This document shows, one piece after another, positions 12,767 to 22,818 of a stretch of DNA of 64,000 nt. The notes below the pieces were generated by a model. It had not been told where the DNA came from. It searched no databases and saw only the letters and a list, made by a program, of their open reading frames with translations. Every line of letters begins with the position of its first letter. Position 1 is the first letter of the stretch. This stretch comes from Chlamydomonas reinhardtii (Eukaryota > Chlorophyta > Chlorophyceae > Chlamydomonadales > Chlamydomonadaceae). The stretch lies in contig NC_057015.1 of the NCBI RefSeq assembly GCF_000002595.2, forward strand, positions 8,735,084 to 8,799,083, read 5' to 3'. The position numbers were made by a program, and so were the translations under genes.

Positions 12767-14569
12767 GAAGCCGGTAGTGTTCGTCTTGCAGCAGAGAGGG
12801 TGCAATGTTTGGAGTAAGCTGTCAGTGTAGAGCTAGCTTAGGAACAAGCTTCTGGCCGCGCGACTTTGTCGGTCGGCAAGTCAGTGACCAGTAGCGTGTC
12901 GTGCATGTTCACAGGCGGGTCCCCAAATGCCCTGGCCGTGTATGCCGCTCGATATTATTATAATGCATCTATGCTGTCATGTTTTGCCTCAACTTGATGA
13001 CCTCGTCTAACGAGTCAGGGAGTCCGACTCTAACATTTTAAACGGCATCGAGGTCCGGAGACGGTCGCCTGAAGCGCGGGACAGACATCGTTAGCTACTA
13101 CATGCAGCATCTACCGTGTCCTCCTTCAGTATACGCACAGGACCCCACAAACACAATGCTGCCAGCGCGTTCGACCTGTAAGCAGGTCAGTCGCTGCCAA
13201 CGCTTCATTATACCTGGTTTCAAGATAACAAGGCGACTGGAGGACATGCGGAACAGGCCAACAGTCAGTGTCGATTGTGACCTCGGCCTTGGCTTCTGCC
13301 TTGGATTGGGCCTGTCCAGCGCCTCTTAAGTTGCAGCATTTTGGGTCAAAGATGGGGTGCCCAGGTGGCTTGGAAGGCAGCCAGTGCGTTGAGCTTGGCG
13401 GGTGCGAGGGGAGGGCGGGAGGGGGTGCGAAACACCGCTGCCAGCCTTTTGCTCAACACTGCTTGGGTCGCCGAGCTAGCTGGGCCCAGGGGAGGCCCTC
13501 CCCTGGCTGGACCTGGGGCTCGACGTTACGTAAAGGGGCTCGCTAAGGGCGGCACAGGAGAAGTTGGGCGGGGATGGTGCAGGTCGTACTGCGGGCGAGC
13601 CTGTGTAGTCCGAGACTTCGGGGTTGAGGCAAGTAACGAGCTGTTTCCGGCAGCCCAGTCTGTTGCGCAGATCCCTCACCAGCTGTGCGCGGAGCCTGTG
13701 CGCGCCTGCTTCGGTGGAGGGATGTGCCTTCGACCGGCTCAGGGCTTGCACCGGGGAAGCAGACGGGCTGCGGCCGCGTGGTGCTTGACGTGCACTCTGG
13801 GCCAGGTGCTCAGGCGGGCCGTGGGCGTGTTTGCAGTGGCGCCCACTGGCGCAAAGCCTCGCCTTTCGGGGCGGATGGCGCCGGCACTGTGTGCGTGTCC
13901 ACTGCAAACCTGCGTCTGGTGAGTGTCCTCGGGGGCATGGCAAGGGAACAGGTGCTGGGAGAGGAGCGTACCTGTGTGCAGTGGGAGCGGTGTGCCGCAT
14001 GTAGGGAGTGGGGTTGCGGTGTAGGGGTTGAGCACGAGCGGGGGTGTCAGCGTGGGGCATGGCCTACGGAAATGTGGGAAGGCCTCCCGTCTTGATGCTG
14101 CCAGGTTTTCTTTGAGACACCTACTGCACCTGCAGTGCAAGCCGCACGACCGCAGGCGCGGCCGGGGAGGGCCTGGAGGTGGGTATGGATGGTGGCGTAG
14201 TGTGGTCGGGCGAATGGGTGGGGTCTCGGGGCCGTGAGCGCATTGCTCTCGTTGCGACCGCCCATGGACGCCCTCTTGAGCTTGCGACGCAGCCTCCATA
14301 TGTTGCAGAGCCGACAAGCAGTGGCTGCCGGGGGCGCGTTATACGGTACCTTCTTTGCTTTCGTATCGCCACGGCAACACCGCGGCGCGATGCGGTGTGG
14401 TGGGTACACATAACGGTGTTTGTGAACACCTTGTATACGGTACATGTGGGTTGGCAGACCGTACCGAAGATTGGACGTTGCTTGAGCCGGCACTCCGAGG
14501 CCCTAATACTGCATGACCCACAGTACAACTGACACGCCTGACTCACCCCTGACACGCCTGTTACTGCAG
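12767..14569. other. No confident gene; possible 5' part of the cyclin remnant
   Basis: GC-rich with several weak frames. Around 13840-13920 and 14105-14160 there are short stretches (CVSTANLRL; SLRHLLHLQCKPHDRR) that faintly recall the first cyclin box, but I cannot build exons from them. Confidence 0.3.
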
Positions 14570-16310
14570 GCGGAGCGCGCTGTGCTGTACACGCTGGGCT
14601 TTCACCTGGATGTTGCGCACCCCTATTTTAGCGTTAGCCGCCACGGAAACACGGGGGAGCCAGCAGCCTGCCGCTGGCGAAACAACGGTATGGAATGCGT
14701 CGCGTGTGCCCGCTGTACCTCTGGACGTCGGCACTTCACTTCATATTTGATACACACCATCCCATGGATGGCTACCCCTACACGGTGAGCGGGATGGCGG
14801 GGGGGGTGCGGCGGGGTGGAATGAGGGGCGGAGGGAAGCGGAAAGTCAAGCATGAGGCAGGCGGCGAGACGGGACGGGGCAAACCCCGGGCAGACGGCGT
14901 GTGTGCGTTGGCTCGGGAAGCTTCGTAGCTTTCTGCGTAGGGACCGGCTCCGCAAGCAAGGGGCCGATTCCGTGCGCCGGCGGGGAGGCGTGAAGCCGGG
15001 GTCTGGTACGCGCGTGACGTGGGGCCTCTCATTTTGGGTCGTGGCCACTGCCTAGCAGAGTCGGGTGCGTTGGGGTTCGGGCAAAACCATTCTGGTGCGC
15101 CGCTGCGCTCGCATGGTAGGTGCGGCAGGCTGCTGGGGCTTAGGCGCCTCGACATGACATGGCGGCCTGGGAACTGGATTGGAGCTGGGTGGTTCGCAGT
15201 CCAGCGCAAAGGCGGGAGACCTTGTGGGAGCGTTGTGTGACGGCGCGGAGCTGTGTGCCCCAAACGCGAACCCGACCCACATGGAACCTGAGGAACCACC
15301 ATGCACTGTCTATGTCTCTCGCGCCACGCCCTCCTGAAGACCACACCTCCCCCGCCCCTGTCGCTCCGCATGCCCCGCCTCCGCCCGCCCTTCCCCCCCT
15401 CCTCCCCCATGAACCCCCCCGAGTGCGAGTTCCCCGCGCGCTGTTCCATTGTCACAACACCTTCTTCTTCACTGAACCCAACAAACCCCCCCCCCTCCTC
15501 CCCGCGACGCTGCTGGCGTGGCTAAACAAGGAGCGGCGGCTGATCGAAGAGCCGCCCACCAGCCCCTTCAAGCCGCTGGTGCAGAACTCCTGGAACCTGG
15601 TCAACGACAGGTGAGGGCTGTGGGGCCGAGGGACAGGAGGGTCGGGGCAAATGCACGTAGGAGGGCGGAGCGACGGGTCCGGGCGGAACAGGAGGGTCGG
15701 GTCAGGAGAGGGATGGGGGCGGGAGAAATGAAAGAGGGCGGGTGGAGCTGGGGGACGGGGCTTGGGCCGGGAAAGTGGACGGCACCCCTAAGGGGTTATG
15801 CAGACTATCCGACAGTATAGCACGGCAGCGGGATGAAGAACACTCAGCTAGCCCTGCCGCCGGGTACCCGTCTCCAGGCCGTCTCCAGGCTGGGAAGGGA
15901 GGCGCACGGGGCACGCGTTCATGACCATCAACGTGCGCGCATCGCTGCACATCCTTAAGCACCCCCGTCAACTCGTCACATCCAAACCGAGTATCCCCGA
16001 GCCCGCCGACCTCCTCCACGATTGGCCGACCCCCACAATTTTCCTGTTCCTCCACACCTCCTACACAGGAGCTGACCTGCATTGCGGACCAGATGCTGTC
16101 CGAGTACGTGAGCACCAAGCTAAAGCAGCTGGCGGCGGCGCACGGGCATGCCGTTAGTTGCCGCAGGCCAAGGCGGAGCCGGAGGCGGACGTGCGGTTCG
16201 GGCCCAGCCACATGGGGGCGGGCGGGGCGGCGGCGCGGAGGGGGGCGGGAGGGGTAGGCGTGGGCGCAGTCAAGGCGGAAGGCGGCGGCGCGGTGAAGAT
16301 GGAGGTGTAG
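14570..16310 (+). pseudogene. Cyclin T/K-like gene, fragmentary
   Basis: Three pieces match the second half of a transcriptional cyclin (T/K type) in the right order. 14570-14630 follows a TGCAG acceptor and reads AERAVLYTLGFHLDVAHPY, matching the ERxxLxTLGFDxxVxHPY segment. About 15500-15610 reads FKPLVQNSWNLVNDR, matching KPLV...WNFVND. 16071-16157 reads ELTCIADQMLSEYV, matching the helix EEVSNQMLELYE. A fourth stretch, 16171-16310, gives a plausible C-terminal tail ending GAVKMEV and a stop. Missing is the LCLQFxPxxIAAGAIFLA helix that should lie between the second and third pieces. A 14-bp segment (16157-16170) breaks the frame before the tail. These cyclins partner CDK9/CDK12-type kinases of RNA polymerase II. 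The copy looks like a pseudogene or a misassembled gene. Confidence 0.5.
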
Positions 16311-16680
16311 GAGGAAGGCGAGGTCAAGGACTGAGATTAGGGCTGTAGGGTGGGCTGGCGGGCTGGCGCAAGCGCAGCGAATGCGCAGGGTGCGGCCGTG
16401 GAGGTGCCCGCGGCCGCCGGCCGGTGGGTCGGTTCTGGGAGATGCGCAGGCGGGAGCAAGGGCAATGGAAGCGGACCGACCCATGGAACCACGCAAACGC
16501 ACCTTTTTGATCATCTATATCATTCAACCGCGCATTACTTAGCCCGCTGCTGAACCCGTCACTCGGTCTAGGCTCCCTGGCGTGACTCCGAAGTCCTTGG
16601 CGCGCTTTGGTGGCGCGGCAGCAGCGCGCAGCAGCAGCAGCAAAGCTCCCAGGCTAGCCCAGGCCGCCGCTGTGGCTAGG

Positions 16681-16950
16681 AATGGCGGCTGTGCAGCCAG
16701 AGATTCAGCTGCCGCCGGCGCAGCAACTCGACCCCGAGCAACCCGCCCAGCTCGAAAAAGCGCCCTTGNNNNNNNNNNNNNNNNNNNNNNNNNNNNNNNN
16801 NNNNNNNNNNNNNNNNNNNNNNNNNNNNNNNNNNNNNNNNNNNNNNNNNNNNNNNNNNNNNNNNNNNNTTTTTGAGCTGGGCGAGTCGCTCGGGGTCGAG
16901 TTGCTGCGCCGGCGGCAGCTGAACCTCTGGCTGCACAGCCGGGGCCATTT
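16681..16950. repeat. Inverted repeat with the assembly gap in its loop
   Basis: The left arm (16681-16760) and right arm (16869-16950) are reverse complements at roughly 90% by eye; both contain GTGCAGCCAGAG(A/G)TTCAGC. Each arm reads as the same start-of-protein peptide facing the gap: VQPEIQLPPAQQLDPEQP on plus and VQPEVQLPPAQQLDPERL on minus, each a few residues after a Met. I do not recognise the peptide. The palindrome probably caused the gap. Confidence 0.85.
16769..16868. other. Assembly gap, 100 N
   Basis: Exactly 100 undetermined bases, the conventional placeholder for a gap of unknown length. The real distance and content between the palindrome arms are unknown. Confidence 0.99.
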
Positions 16951-17505
16951 TGCAATTGCAATTTGGATATGGCAGTGGAGTGCTGAGTGCGGAAGGTGTC
17001 GGAGACGGTGCAGGTGACCCACGGACCGAGCAGCCGATCGCCGAGAGCGAACCCGGTCGTGGGGCAGGTCTCCGGCACGGCCGCCTGTGGCTCCTTCCCT
17101 GTGACTTCGCACGCCTTGGCTGGGTGTTTGGCGTGGGTGAGTTGTTGGTGTGGAGGATGACTGGGTGGTATGGGGGGTGCGGGAGGCCTGGCGGCGGAGG
17201 CCAGAGTGGCTGAGAGCGGGGATGGCTTAAGGGCGGGTGGGCGAGCTGGGCCCGAATTGAGACGCGGCTTGGGATTACCCCAGGGTACGTGGCGCGTGTA
17301 CTGTGGCACGGTGCACGCGGCACGCCTGCTTTCGCTCAACCGGCTCGTAAGACAGAGTTTGGACTTCTGGGGGGGGGGCAATTGCATGCAGCCGAAGGAC
17401 TTGGGAAGAGGGAAATGGAGAGCGGTTACGAGCACGGACACGGCTTTGCAACATGCGTGCGTCACCATGGGTTTGGCACCGTCTCTTGCTTGTGCGCGCC
17501 TGCAG
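16951..17505. other. No gene resolved between the palindrome and the DIS3 fragment
   Basis: If the DIS3-like exon at 17506 belonged to a working gene, its first exon should lie here. I find no segment resembling the expected basic N-terminus (KTFxKKTRxGxV-like). Confidence 0.35.
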
Positions 17506-18610
17506 GTGGTAAAGGAGCGTTACCTCCGAGATGACATCTGGTGCGTGTGTCTCTGGCTGTGTATGTGTTGGCCCTGGCTTGGCTGGCAGGTGCCGGGGAC
17601 GGGGGGAGGACAGGCAGGAGGGCAGGCATGGCCTGGCGGGGCCTGGCGGGGGCAGGCGGGGGCAGGCGGATGCTGACGGCGGCGGGATGACAAGGGTTGG
17701 CAGGGCATGTGGGGAAGCGGAAGCGGAAGGGGCGCGACGGGACTGGCACGGGGTATAGGAGCCGGCCGGGTCAGGCGCCGGTGCAGCCGGCGCGGCGGCG
17801 CTACAACCAGCCAGGGCGCCGGCGCGGCACGGGTATGTGCAAGCTGGTTAGGTCGGGGAGGCAGGGCTGGGCCGCGGAGGAGACTGGAGGGTAATGCAGC
17901 CGGGCACGACGCAGGTGGAGCGAGTGTTGCCCTGGCTCCAGGCCGCACATACACACGGCCCCCCTTCCACCTCCTCCAACCCACCGCCTCCAACCCACCA
18001 CCGCCCCACTGCCACCCTGCCATCCCCACACCACAAACCCCGCCCCCACCCCTCACCCGCACCCACAGGAGCGGCTCGCCTCCTCCCACAAGCTGTCCGC
18101 CACCGCGCCCCACTACCTGCTCATTGACACCAACGTGGCGCTGCACCAGGTACGGTGTAGGTGGGTTGGTGTAGGGTGGGTGGCGGTGTGGGGGTGGGGA
18201 TAGGGTGTTTGCAAACCAGGGGATGGGGTGTGTAGGTGTGTCGGGGAGTGTGGTTTTGGCGGTAGGGGCAGCAGAATGACATGGCCGTCAGGGGCTGAAG
18301 GCTGGAGGCTGGATCGTGTGCAGCACTGTGCTGGAGGAGGTGAGGCGGGGGAGAGGTCCACGTGGGAGAGTGAAATGCGGATAGGCCGTAGGCCGGGGAG
18401 GTGAAAGGCCGGGGGAGGCGTGTGTGGAGCTGGAGCTGTGGGCTTGCTTGAGCGCTGCAGCGGTGCCCACCTGGGCATACTGCTGCGGCTGGGCTTCACG
18501 GACCTGGCCTCCTTCCTGCTGTTCTTTGCGAGGCGTCGCACGGCTCCTGTGTCTACCGTGCTGCAAGCGGACGGGCTGCCGGCGGCTGAACTCGCTCAAG
18601 GCATACAGGG
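17506..18610 (+). pseudogene. DIS3: DIS3/Rrp44 exosome nuclease, N-terminal fragments
   Basis: Exon-like block 17506-17544 follows TGCAG and reads VVKERYLRDDIWC, matching the start of DIS3 (VREHYLRDDIGC in animals). Block 18069-18149, after CCCACAG and before GTACGG, reads KLSATAPHYLLIDTNVALHQ at its end, the opening of the PIN endonuclease domain with the metal-binding Asp of DTN. Both are phase 0 and join in frame. Near 18510-18570 a stretch reads ARRRTAPV and then, one base out of frame, YRAA, which recalls the next DIS3 segment (VRNRSAPVYKR). No RNB exonuclease domain follows in the window. DIS3 is the catalytic subunit of the RNA exosome and is about 1000 residues long, so this is a broken or displaced 5' fragment. 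Confidence 0.5.
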
Positions 18611-18820
18611 GGCGCTAGGTGCGTGAGCTACTGCTGGCTTCCTGGGTTGTGATAGCACCTGAGCGAGGCGCCGGGGCTCAGCGCCTGAGGGGGGGGGTGC
18701 CATGCATGTCTAAATTAGAAGAAATGTGTGTGTGTGGGGTGGGGGGGGGTGGGGGGTGGAGTTCAGTCCAGGACCCAAAACGACCGCGACCCAGCAACCA
18801 CAGAAAGAGGGGGCTTCATC

Positions 18821-19250
18821 TCCCGACCTGACCCAACAGCACCTTCCTCGCCCGCTGTGCACATATGCTTGCAGAGCGCGTGCTGGCGGCAGCCCACGGC
18901 AACACCGGCGGTGTGGCAGGTATGTGATGCTGCCGCGCGCGTGCGTCTGTGCCACGACGCATGCGTGGGGCACTACCGAGGCCGCGCGCGGGGTTGGGGG
19001 CTGGGGTGGCGGGGGGCGTTGCAGCAGGAACCCTTAGCTCCCGACCTGACCCAACAGCACCTTCCTCGCCCGCTGTGCACGCCTGTTTCTATTCAGGGCG
19101 CGGGGTGGTGGCGGCCCCGGCGGCGGCGGTGCGGCAGGTACGTGACGCCTCAGCGCGTGTGCTGTGGAACGTGTTTGGGGCAACGATGCCGCAGTGGCGA
19201 GCGGCCTTCGACGGCGTTGAATGTCCCCCAGGTCCTGGATGTGCCAGGGG
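18821..19250 (+). repeat. Tandem repeat with a 218-bp period, two diverged copies
   Basis: A block of about 42 bases beginning TCCCGACCTGACCCAACAGC occurs at 18821 and again at 19039. Each copy is followed by a Gly/Ala-coding stretch ending GTGGCAG|GTATGTG or GTGCGGCAG|GTACGTG, which look like a repeated exon end and splice donor. A third, weaker donor-like echo (GTTGTGGCAGTAGGTACGTG) lies near 19464. Confidence 0.7.
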
Positions 19251-20000
19251 GGGTCATCGGCCTTCATCATTCACTCTATCCAGCGCTCCGGCGAGAGGGG
19301 AGGGTATTTCATTCCAGGACCCATGCGTGATCCTGATCTTGCTGTCCAAAGCCCGGACAATGCGACTGCGCGACTTCATGACTTGACGCGCACCCACGCA
19401 GAGCTCGTGGCGGTGACGGCAGCGCCGGTGCTGGTGGGGCACGGCGGTGGGACCGGCGGCGTTGTGGCAGTAGGTACGTGTGTGACGCCGCTGCTATGCA
19501 CCTTTCGACCACGGGTGGGGCGCTAACGTTCCAAGGGTCGCATTTGCCCTGGGAAACGAGGGGGTATGGAGGGTGCTTGTGCCGTGTTGGGTTCTGCTTC
19601 TGCTGATGACTGGCTGCTGCATGTCCGTCATAGCGTTACGTGCTGCACCTTTTGACCCCTCCTCAGCTGGACCGCCGCCTGCCGCCGCCCTCGTGCCCGC
19701 CGGCAATCCCGCGGCTAAGGGTGAGTGCATTCAGATCATTCGGCGGATAGATATTGTTGCCCCTTGGAGTGAGTGGACTGACCCACATCAATCCCAGCTT
19801 TGCGCCTACGCCGAATGCAGTAGTGCGATGCAAGCGGCGTCACCTCATCTTGACTCAAGCGCTTCTTCGTTCCATTCGCCTTTCCTCCGTCAGCGGCACA
19901 ATCGCATTGTTGTTGCGCACTGCATTGAACTATTCAAACACGCACGCGTCGCCATCTATGCCCACTTCTTCTGACGTATGTCTTGCATTTGATGCCCTGG
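19251..20000. other. No gene resolved
   Basis: Short exon-like stretches occur (for example around 19665-19720, ending before GGTGAG). They may belong to the transcript that uses the 20011 exon, but no consistent model could be built. Confidence 0.3.
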
Positions 20001-20430
20001 TTGCGCTGCAGTGGCCCGCATCTACCGCACCGGCCCGGGGCTGACGGCTGTGGGGCTGCTGGCCTGGTACAAGTGGCTGCGGGTACTGCGGGGTGAGAAC
20101 CCGCCGCGCGGCAACCAGCAGCTACTGTGGGCCTTCATTGTGCTCGCGTGCGGCGTCAGCGCCGGAATCCTCCTGTGTGATGCCGGGAGCTTTCTGGTTA
20201 ACTTCGTGCACGGGGGCGGCCCGCTATAGGGTGCACGAAGTTGGCCAGAAAGCTCCCGCCATCACACAGGAGGATTCCTGCGCTGACGCCGCACGCGAGC
20301 ACAATGAAGGCCCACAGCTGCTGGTTGCCGCGACGCGGGTTCTCACCCCGCAGCCACTTGTACCAGGCCAGCAGCCCCACAGCCGCCAGCGCCGGGCCGG
20401 TGCGGTAGATGCGGGCCACTGCAGTGCAAC
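20001..20430. repeat. Long inverted repeat of an exon-like sequence
   Basis: The left arm (about 20001-20213) and right arm (about 20232-20430) are near-perfect reverse complements around a loop of about 18 bases. Each arm begins with a 3' splice-like CTGCAG|TGGCCCGC and encodes the same peptide on its own strand: ARIYRTGP..., GLLAWYKWLR, RGNQQ, WAFIVLACGVSAGILLCD. The peptide has two hydrophobic, probably membrane-spanning stretches. Length differences between the arms are whole codons (two residues near WLR, one near NQQ). I do not recognise the protein. Confidence 0.9.
20011..20229 (+). CDS. Exon-like frame for a small membrane protein (left arm)
   Basis: After the CTGCAG acceptor the plus strand stays open for about 70 residues and ends GGGPL and a TAG. 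It contains two hydrophobic segments (LTAVGLLAWYKWL and LLWAFIVLACGVSAGILLC). Upstream exons are not clear. This is either a real terminal exon or the copy made by the inverted duplication. Confidence 0.35.
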   Translation: MARIYRTGPGLTAVGLLAWYKWLRVLRGENPPRGNQQLLWAFIVLACGVSAGILLCDAGSFLVNFVHGGGPL

Positions 20431-20635
20431 TATGATCAGGCATGCCGGCGTCGCCGTCAACTGACTCTTCTCCGCACTGTGCCCCCTTCCCCCCAGGCGC
20501 CCCCATCAGCTTGTGACCGTGAGGGGCAGCGGAAGCATCGGCAGCAAGCGAAGCCGTCTTCGGCAGCCCCCTGGGGCGCGATGGCGGGCAGCGGGCAGCG
20601 GGCAGCGGTGCTGCGAATGGCCAGCAGCGCGGCAC
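20198..20635 (-). CDS. Exon-like frame for the same membrane protein (right arm)
   Basis: On the minus strand the frame is open from about 20635 to 20198. The conserved part starts at the CTGCAG acceptor near 20421 and reads ARIYRTGPALAAVGLLAWY and WAFIVLACGVSAGILLCD, ending GRPRARS and stop inside the opposite arm. The residues before the acceptor look like intron or linker read-through. It could be the original copy, since it lacks the small insertions of the left arm. Confidence 0.35.
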   Translation of the reverse strand: MPRCWPFAAPLPAARCPPSRPRGLPKTASLAADASAAPHGHKLMGAPGGKGAQCGEESVDGDAGMPDHSCTAVARIYRTGPALAAVGLLAWYKWLRGENPRRGNQQLWAFIVLACGVSAGILLCDGGSFLANFVHPIAGRPRARS

Positions 20636-20639
20636 CGGT

Positions 20640-21561
20640 GGACGCGGCGTGGTGGCTACAGCGGCGCGGAGGTGGCCACCAGCGACACTGACATCGGCAT
20701 GCTGTCGCTCGCCGGGCGATAACGTAGTGGGGTTGAAACAGTTTTAGCACGCGGGGTTGTGTATGCGGCCAAGGTTAAGATTCACGCTCTAGCTTAGATT
20801 GCATTGGTTACAACTTACAAGGGGGAGCTGCTGACAACCCCAAGCTTCGCTGGCTGATGGGCCTGAGACGCCGGGGGAGGGCGCGCGTGAAGTAAGGGGC
20901 CGTTCGGTGCTCCCGCTGCGTTCAAAGTCTCAGAGCTGTATGTGCATCATGCGGCGGTGTAGTTGGAATGAAGCCGAGGCAGGTGGCGTTTGAGAGCGCT
21001 CTCGCCAGTCCAGAGACTGGCAGGCTGCTGAGGCAGTGTGTCCGGGCCGGGTCGGAGGCAGGCCCACAGCTGTAACATCAACGCAGGTGGTGGCGTGACG
21101 TGGCGTGTGCTACCGTGGCGGGTAACAGGTAGCATGGTGGGCCCGTCAATGCCGCCCATGCTTAAAGCATCACGTCCTATGTAGGGGCTCGGCCCTCTCT
21201 CCAGCCGAACCAAAGCTGACACCCCTTGCTCTGGCCCCAGTGTATTTAGCAGCCCGCAGCGGCACCCGGCCAGGGGCCGCCGCCAAGCTGCAGAAAACTC
21301 AGCAACCCACAGCCACAACAAATCTCATACCCATGAACAGCTCGTGGGCAGGCAGACGGCTCAGACCTGAGACACGGCACCACCAGAAAACCCTCAAACA
21401 TGGAGGACAAGAGGATGACGGGGCCAAACGAAGAATGAGGAAAGGCCCCCAGGCAATCGGCACAGACCACTGCAGACGAGGCAACACACCGGCCACTGAC
21501 CTGCTGCCAGACCTGGCGGTCAATTGGTTATTTGGAACCTGCACTTGGGCTCGCTTAGCCA
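20640..21561. other. No gene seen
   Basis: About 0.9 kb with no recognisable domain, repeat or RNA gene. The GC level falls compared with neighbouring genes. Confidence 0.45.
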
Positions 21562-22798
21562 TAACCGCAAGTTGCCTGCTTCGGTCTATAACAAAGGGAT
21601 GACAACGACACCAAGCCGCTTCTGCCCAGGCCTCTAAGGTTTAGATGCCTGCATTTCGGTGAGGCACGCACGTGGAGAAATCGTTGTGTTGCAGTCCTCA
21701 AACAGGAATGAAAATGTCATGCTGTACACGCTGCTGGTTTGGTTGCCGTGGCAGCTGCCGCAACGCACACACCTTCTACGGGTCAGCCGTTGCTTGCCGC
21801 CCGCCCCCCCCCCCCCCCCCAGCTAATGGCGCCCGCTCTCAGATTTAGTGTGCCCCCGGTCCGACTTATTGCGTCCGCCTGCTGCCGCAGCACTGAACGG
21901 CCGCCGCCGCCCGCCGGAGACTTCAGACAGCCCAGGCCGCCACGGCCATTCACGGCGGCGCGGGCCTCGCGTACCGCGGCCTCCCGTTCCATGCGTCGCT
22001 TGGACAGCGCAGCGTCCAGAGCTGGCCGGGGGAAGATCTGCGGTTAGGGGGGGAGCGGCGACAAACTCTCACATTCACATGCACAAGTGCCCTTTCATTC
22101 CCTGTCCTTCCCTTGCCTGCCCACGCTTTTCATGCCACCCCGTGGTCACATTGCTACAGAGTACAGACCCCTGCTCCCTACCTCCACCCCCGCCGCCCCG
22201 CCCTAGCCATCCACTCATCCCCGCTCCCGCAACCCTCTTCATACTTGTGGTAAAATCCCGCCGTTCTCCACATGAACGGCTAACCCCTCCCCAAGCCGCC
22301 CACGCCCACGCCTACTCGCCCCCCACCCCACCTTGGCCACCAGTCCGTCCAGCAGGCTGTCGTACACCAGGCGGTGGTGGTCGAAGGGGCTCGGGCCCAG
22401 CACGGCGCCGCAGCCGGGCACGGGGCACACGTTGTGGTTGCCGCCGATTTCCACACGCGCCTCAATGCAGTCGTAGCAGTCTGCAGTGTGTGGCGTGGCA
22501 TGAGGTTGGAAGGGAGGTGGAACGACAGGTGCATTTGGGATGAGGCCGTGATGGTCTCCCGTTCCCGCTCTAGCATCAAGCAGGCCTGGGGAACAAACTT
22601 GTCTCCATTTCGTTGCAACCACTACGAAACCAGCAGTAGTTCAACCCAGATTGCTTAACAACCACCCGCCCATCCATCCAGCGCAGCCACCCACCCACCC
22701 ACCCAGCCTTCACTCACACGTGTGCCCGTATTCCAGTGCCGTCATTGCCTCTTTGAGCAGCTCCCCACACACAGCTCCCGCGCTAGCGAGGCCGCAGG
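21562..22798 (-). pseudogene. Decayed partial duplicate of the RING-finger gene at 32625-34264
   Basis: This stretch matches about 32364-33668 closely through exons, introns and 3' flank. Exon equivalents: about 22718-22795, 22332-22480, and the C-terminal exon from 22037. The 5' two exons of the full gene are absent. The RING cysteine in ECGHT is tyrosine here (EYGHT). The bases for the first zinc-ligand segment (SYTL) are partly deleted. A deletion in the last exon shifts the frame, so the tail differs. The middle exon (CYDCIEARVEIGG, VCPVPGCG) is kept. The upstream side butts against the coiled-coil gene at 22819. It is best read as a truncated segmental duplication without a working RING. 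Confidence 0.8.
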
Positions 22799-22818
22799 CC
22801 GGCCCATCAGATGTGCAT

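Noticed and set aside
16681-16950. Palindrome arms as the start of a prefoldin subunit (QQLDPEQLAQL-like)
   Set aside because: The similarity is a few residues only, with no continuation because of the gap; not enough to name a family.
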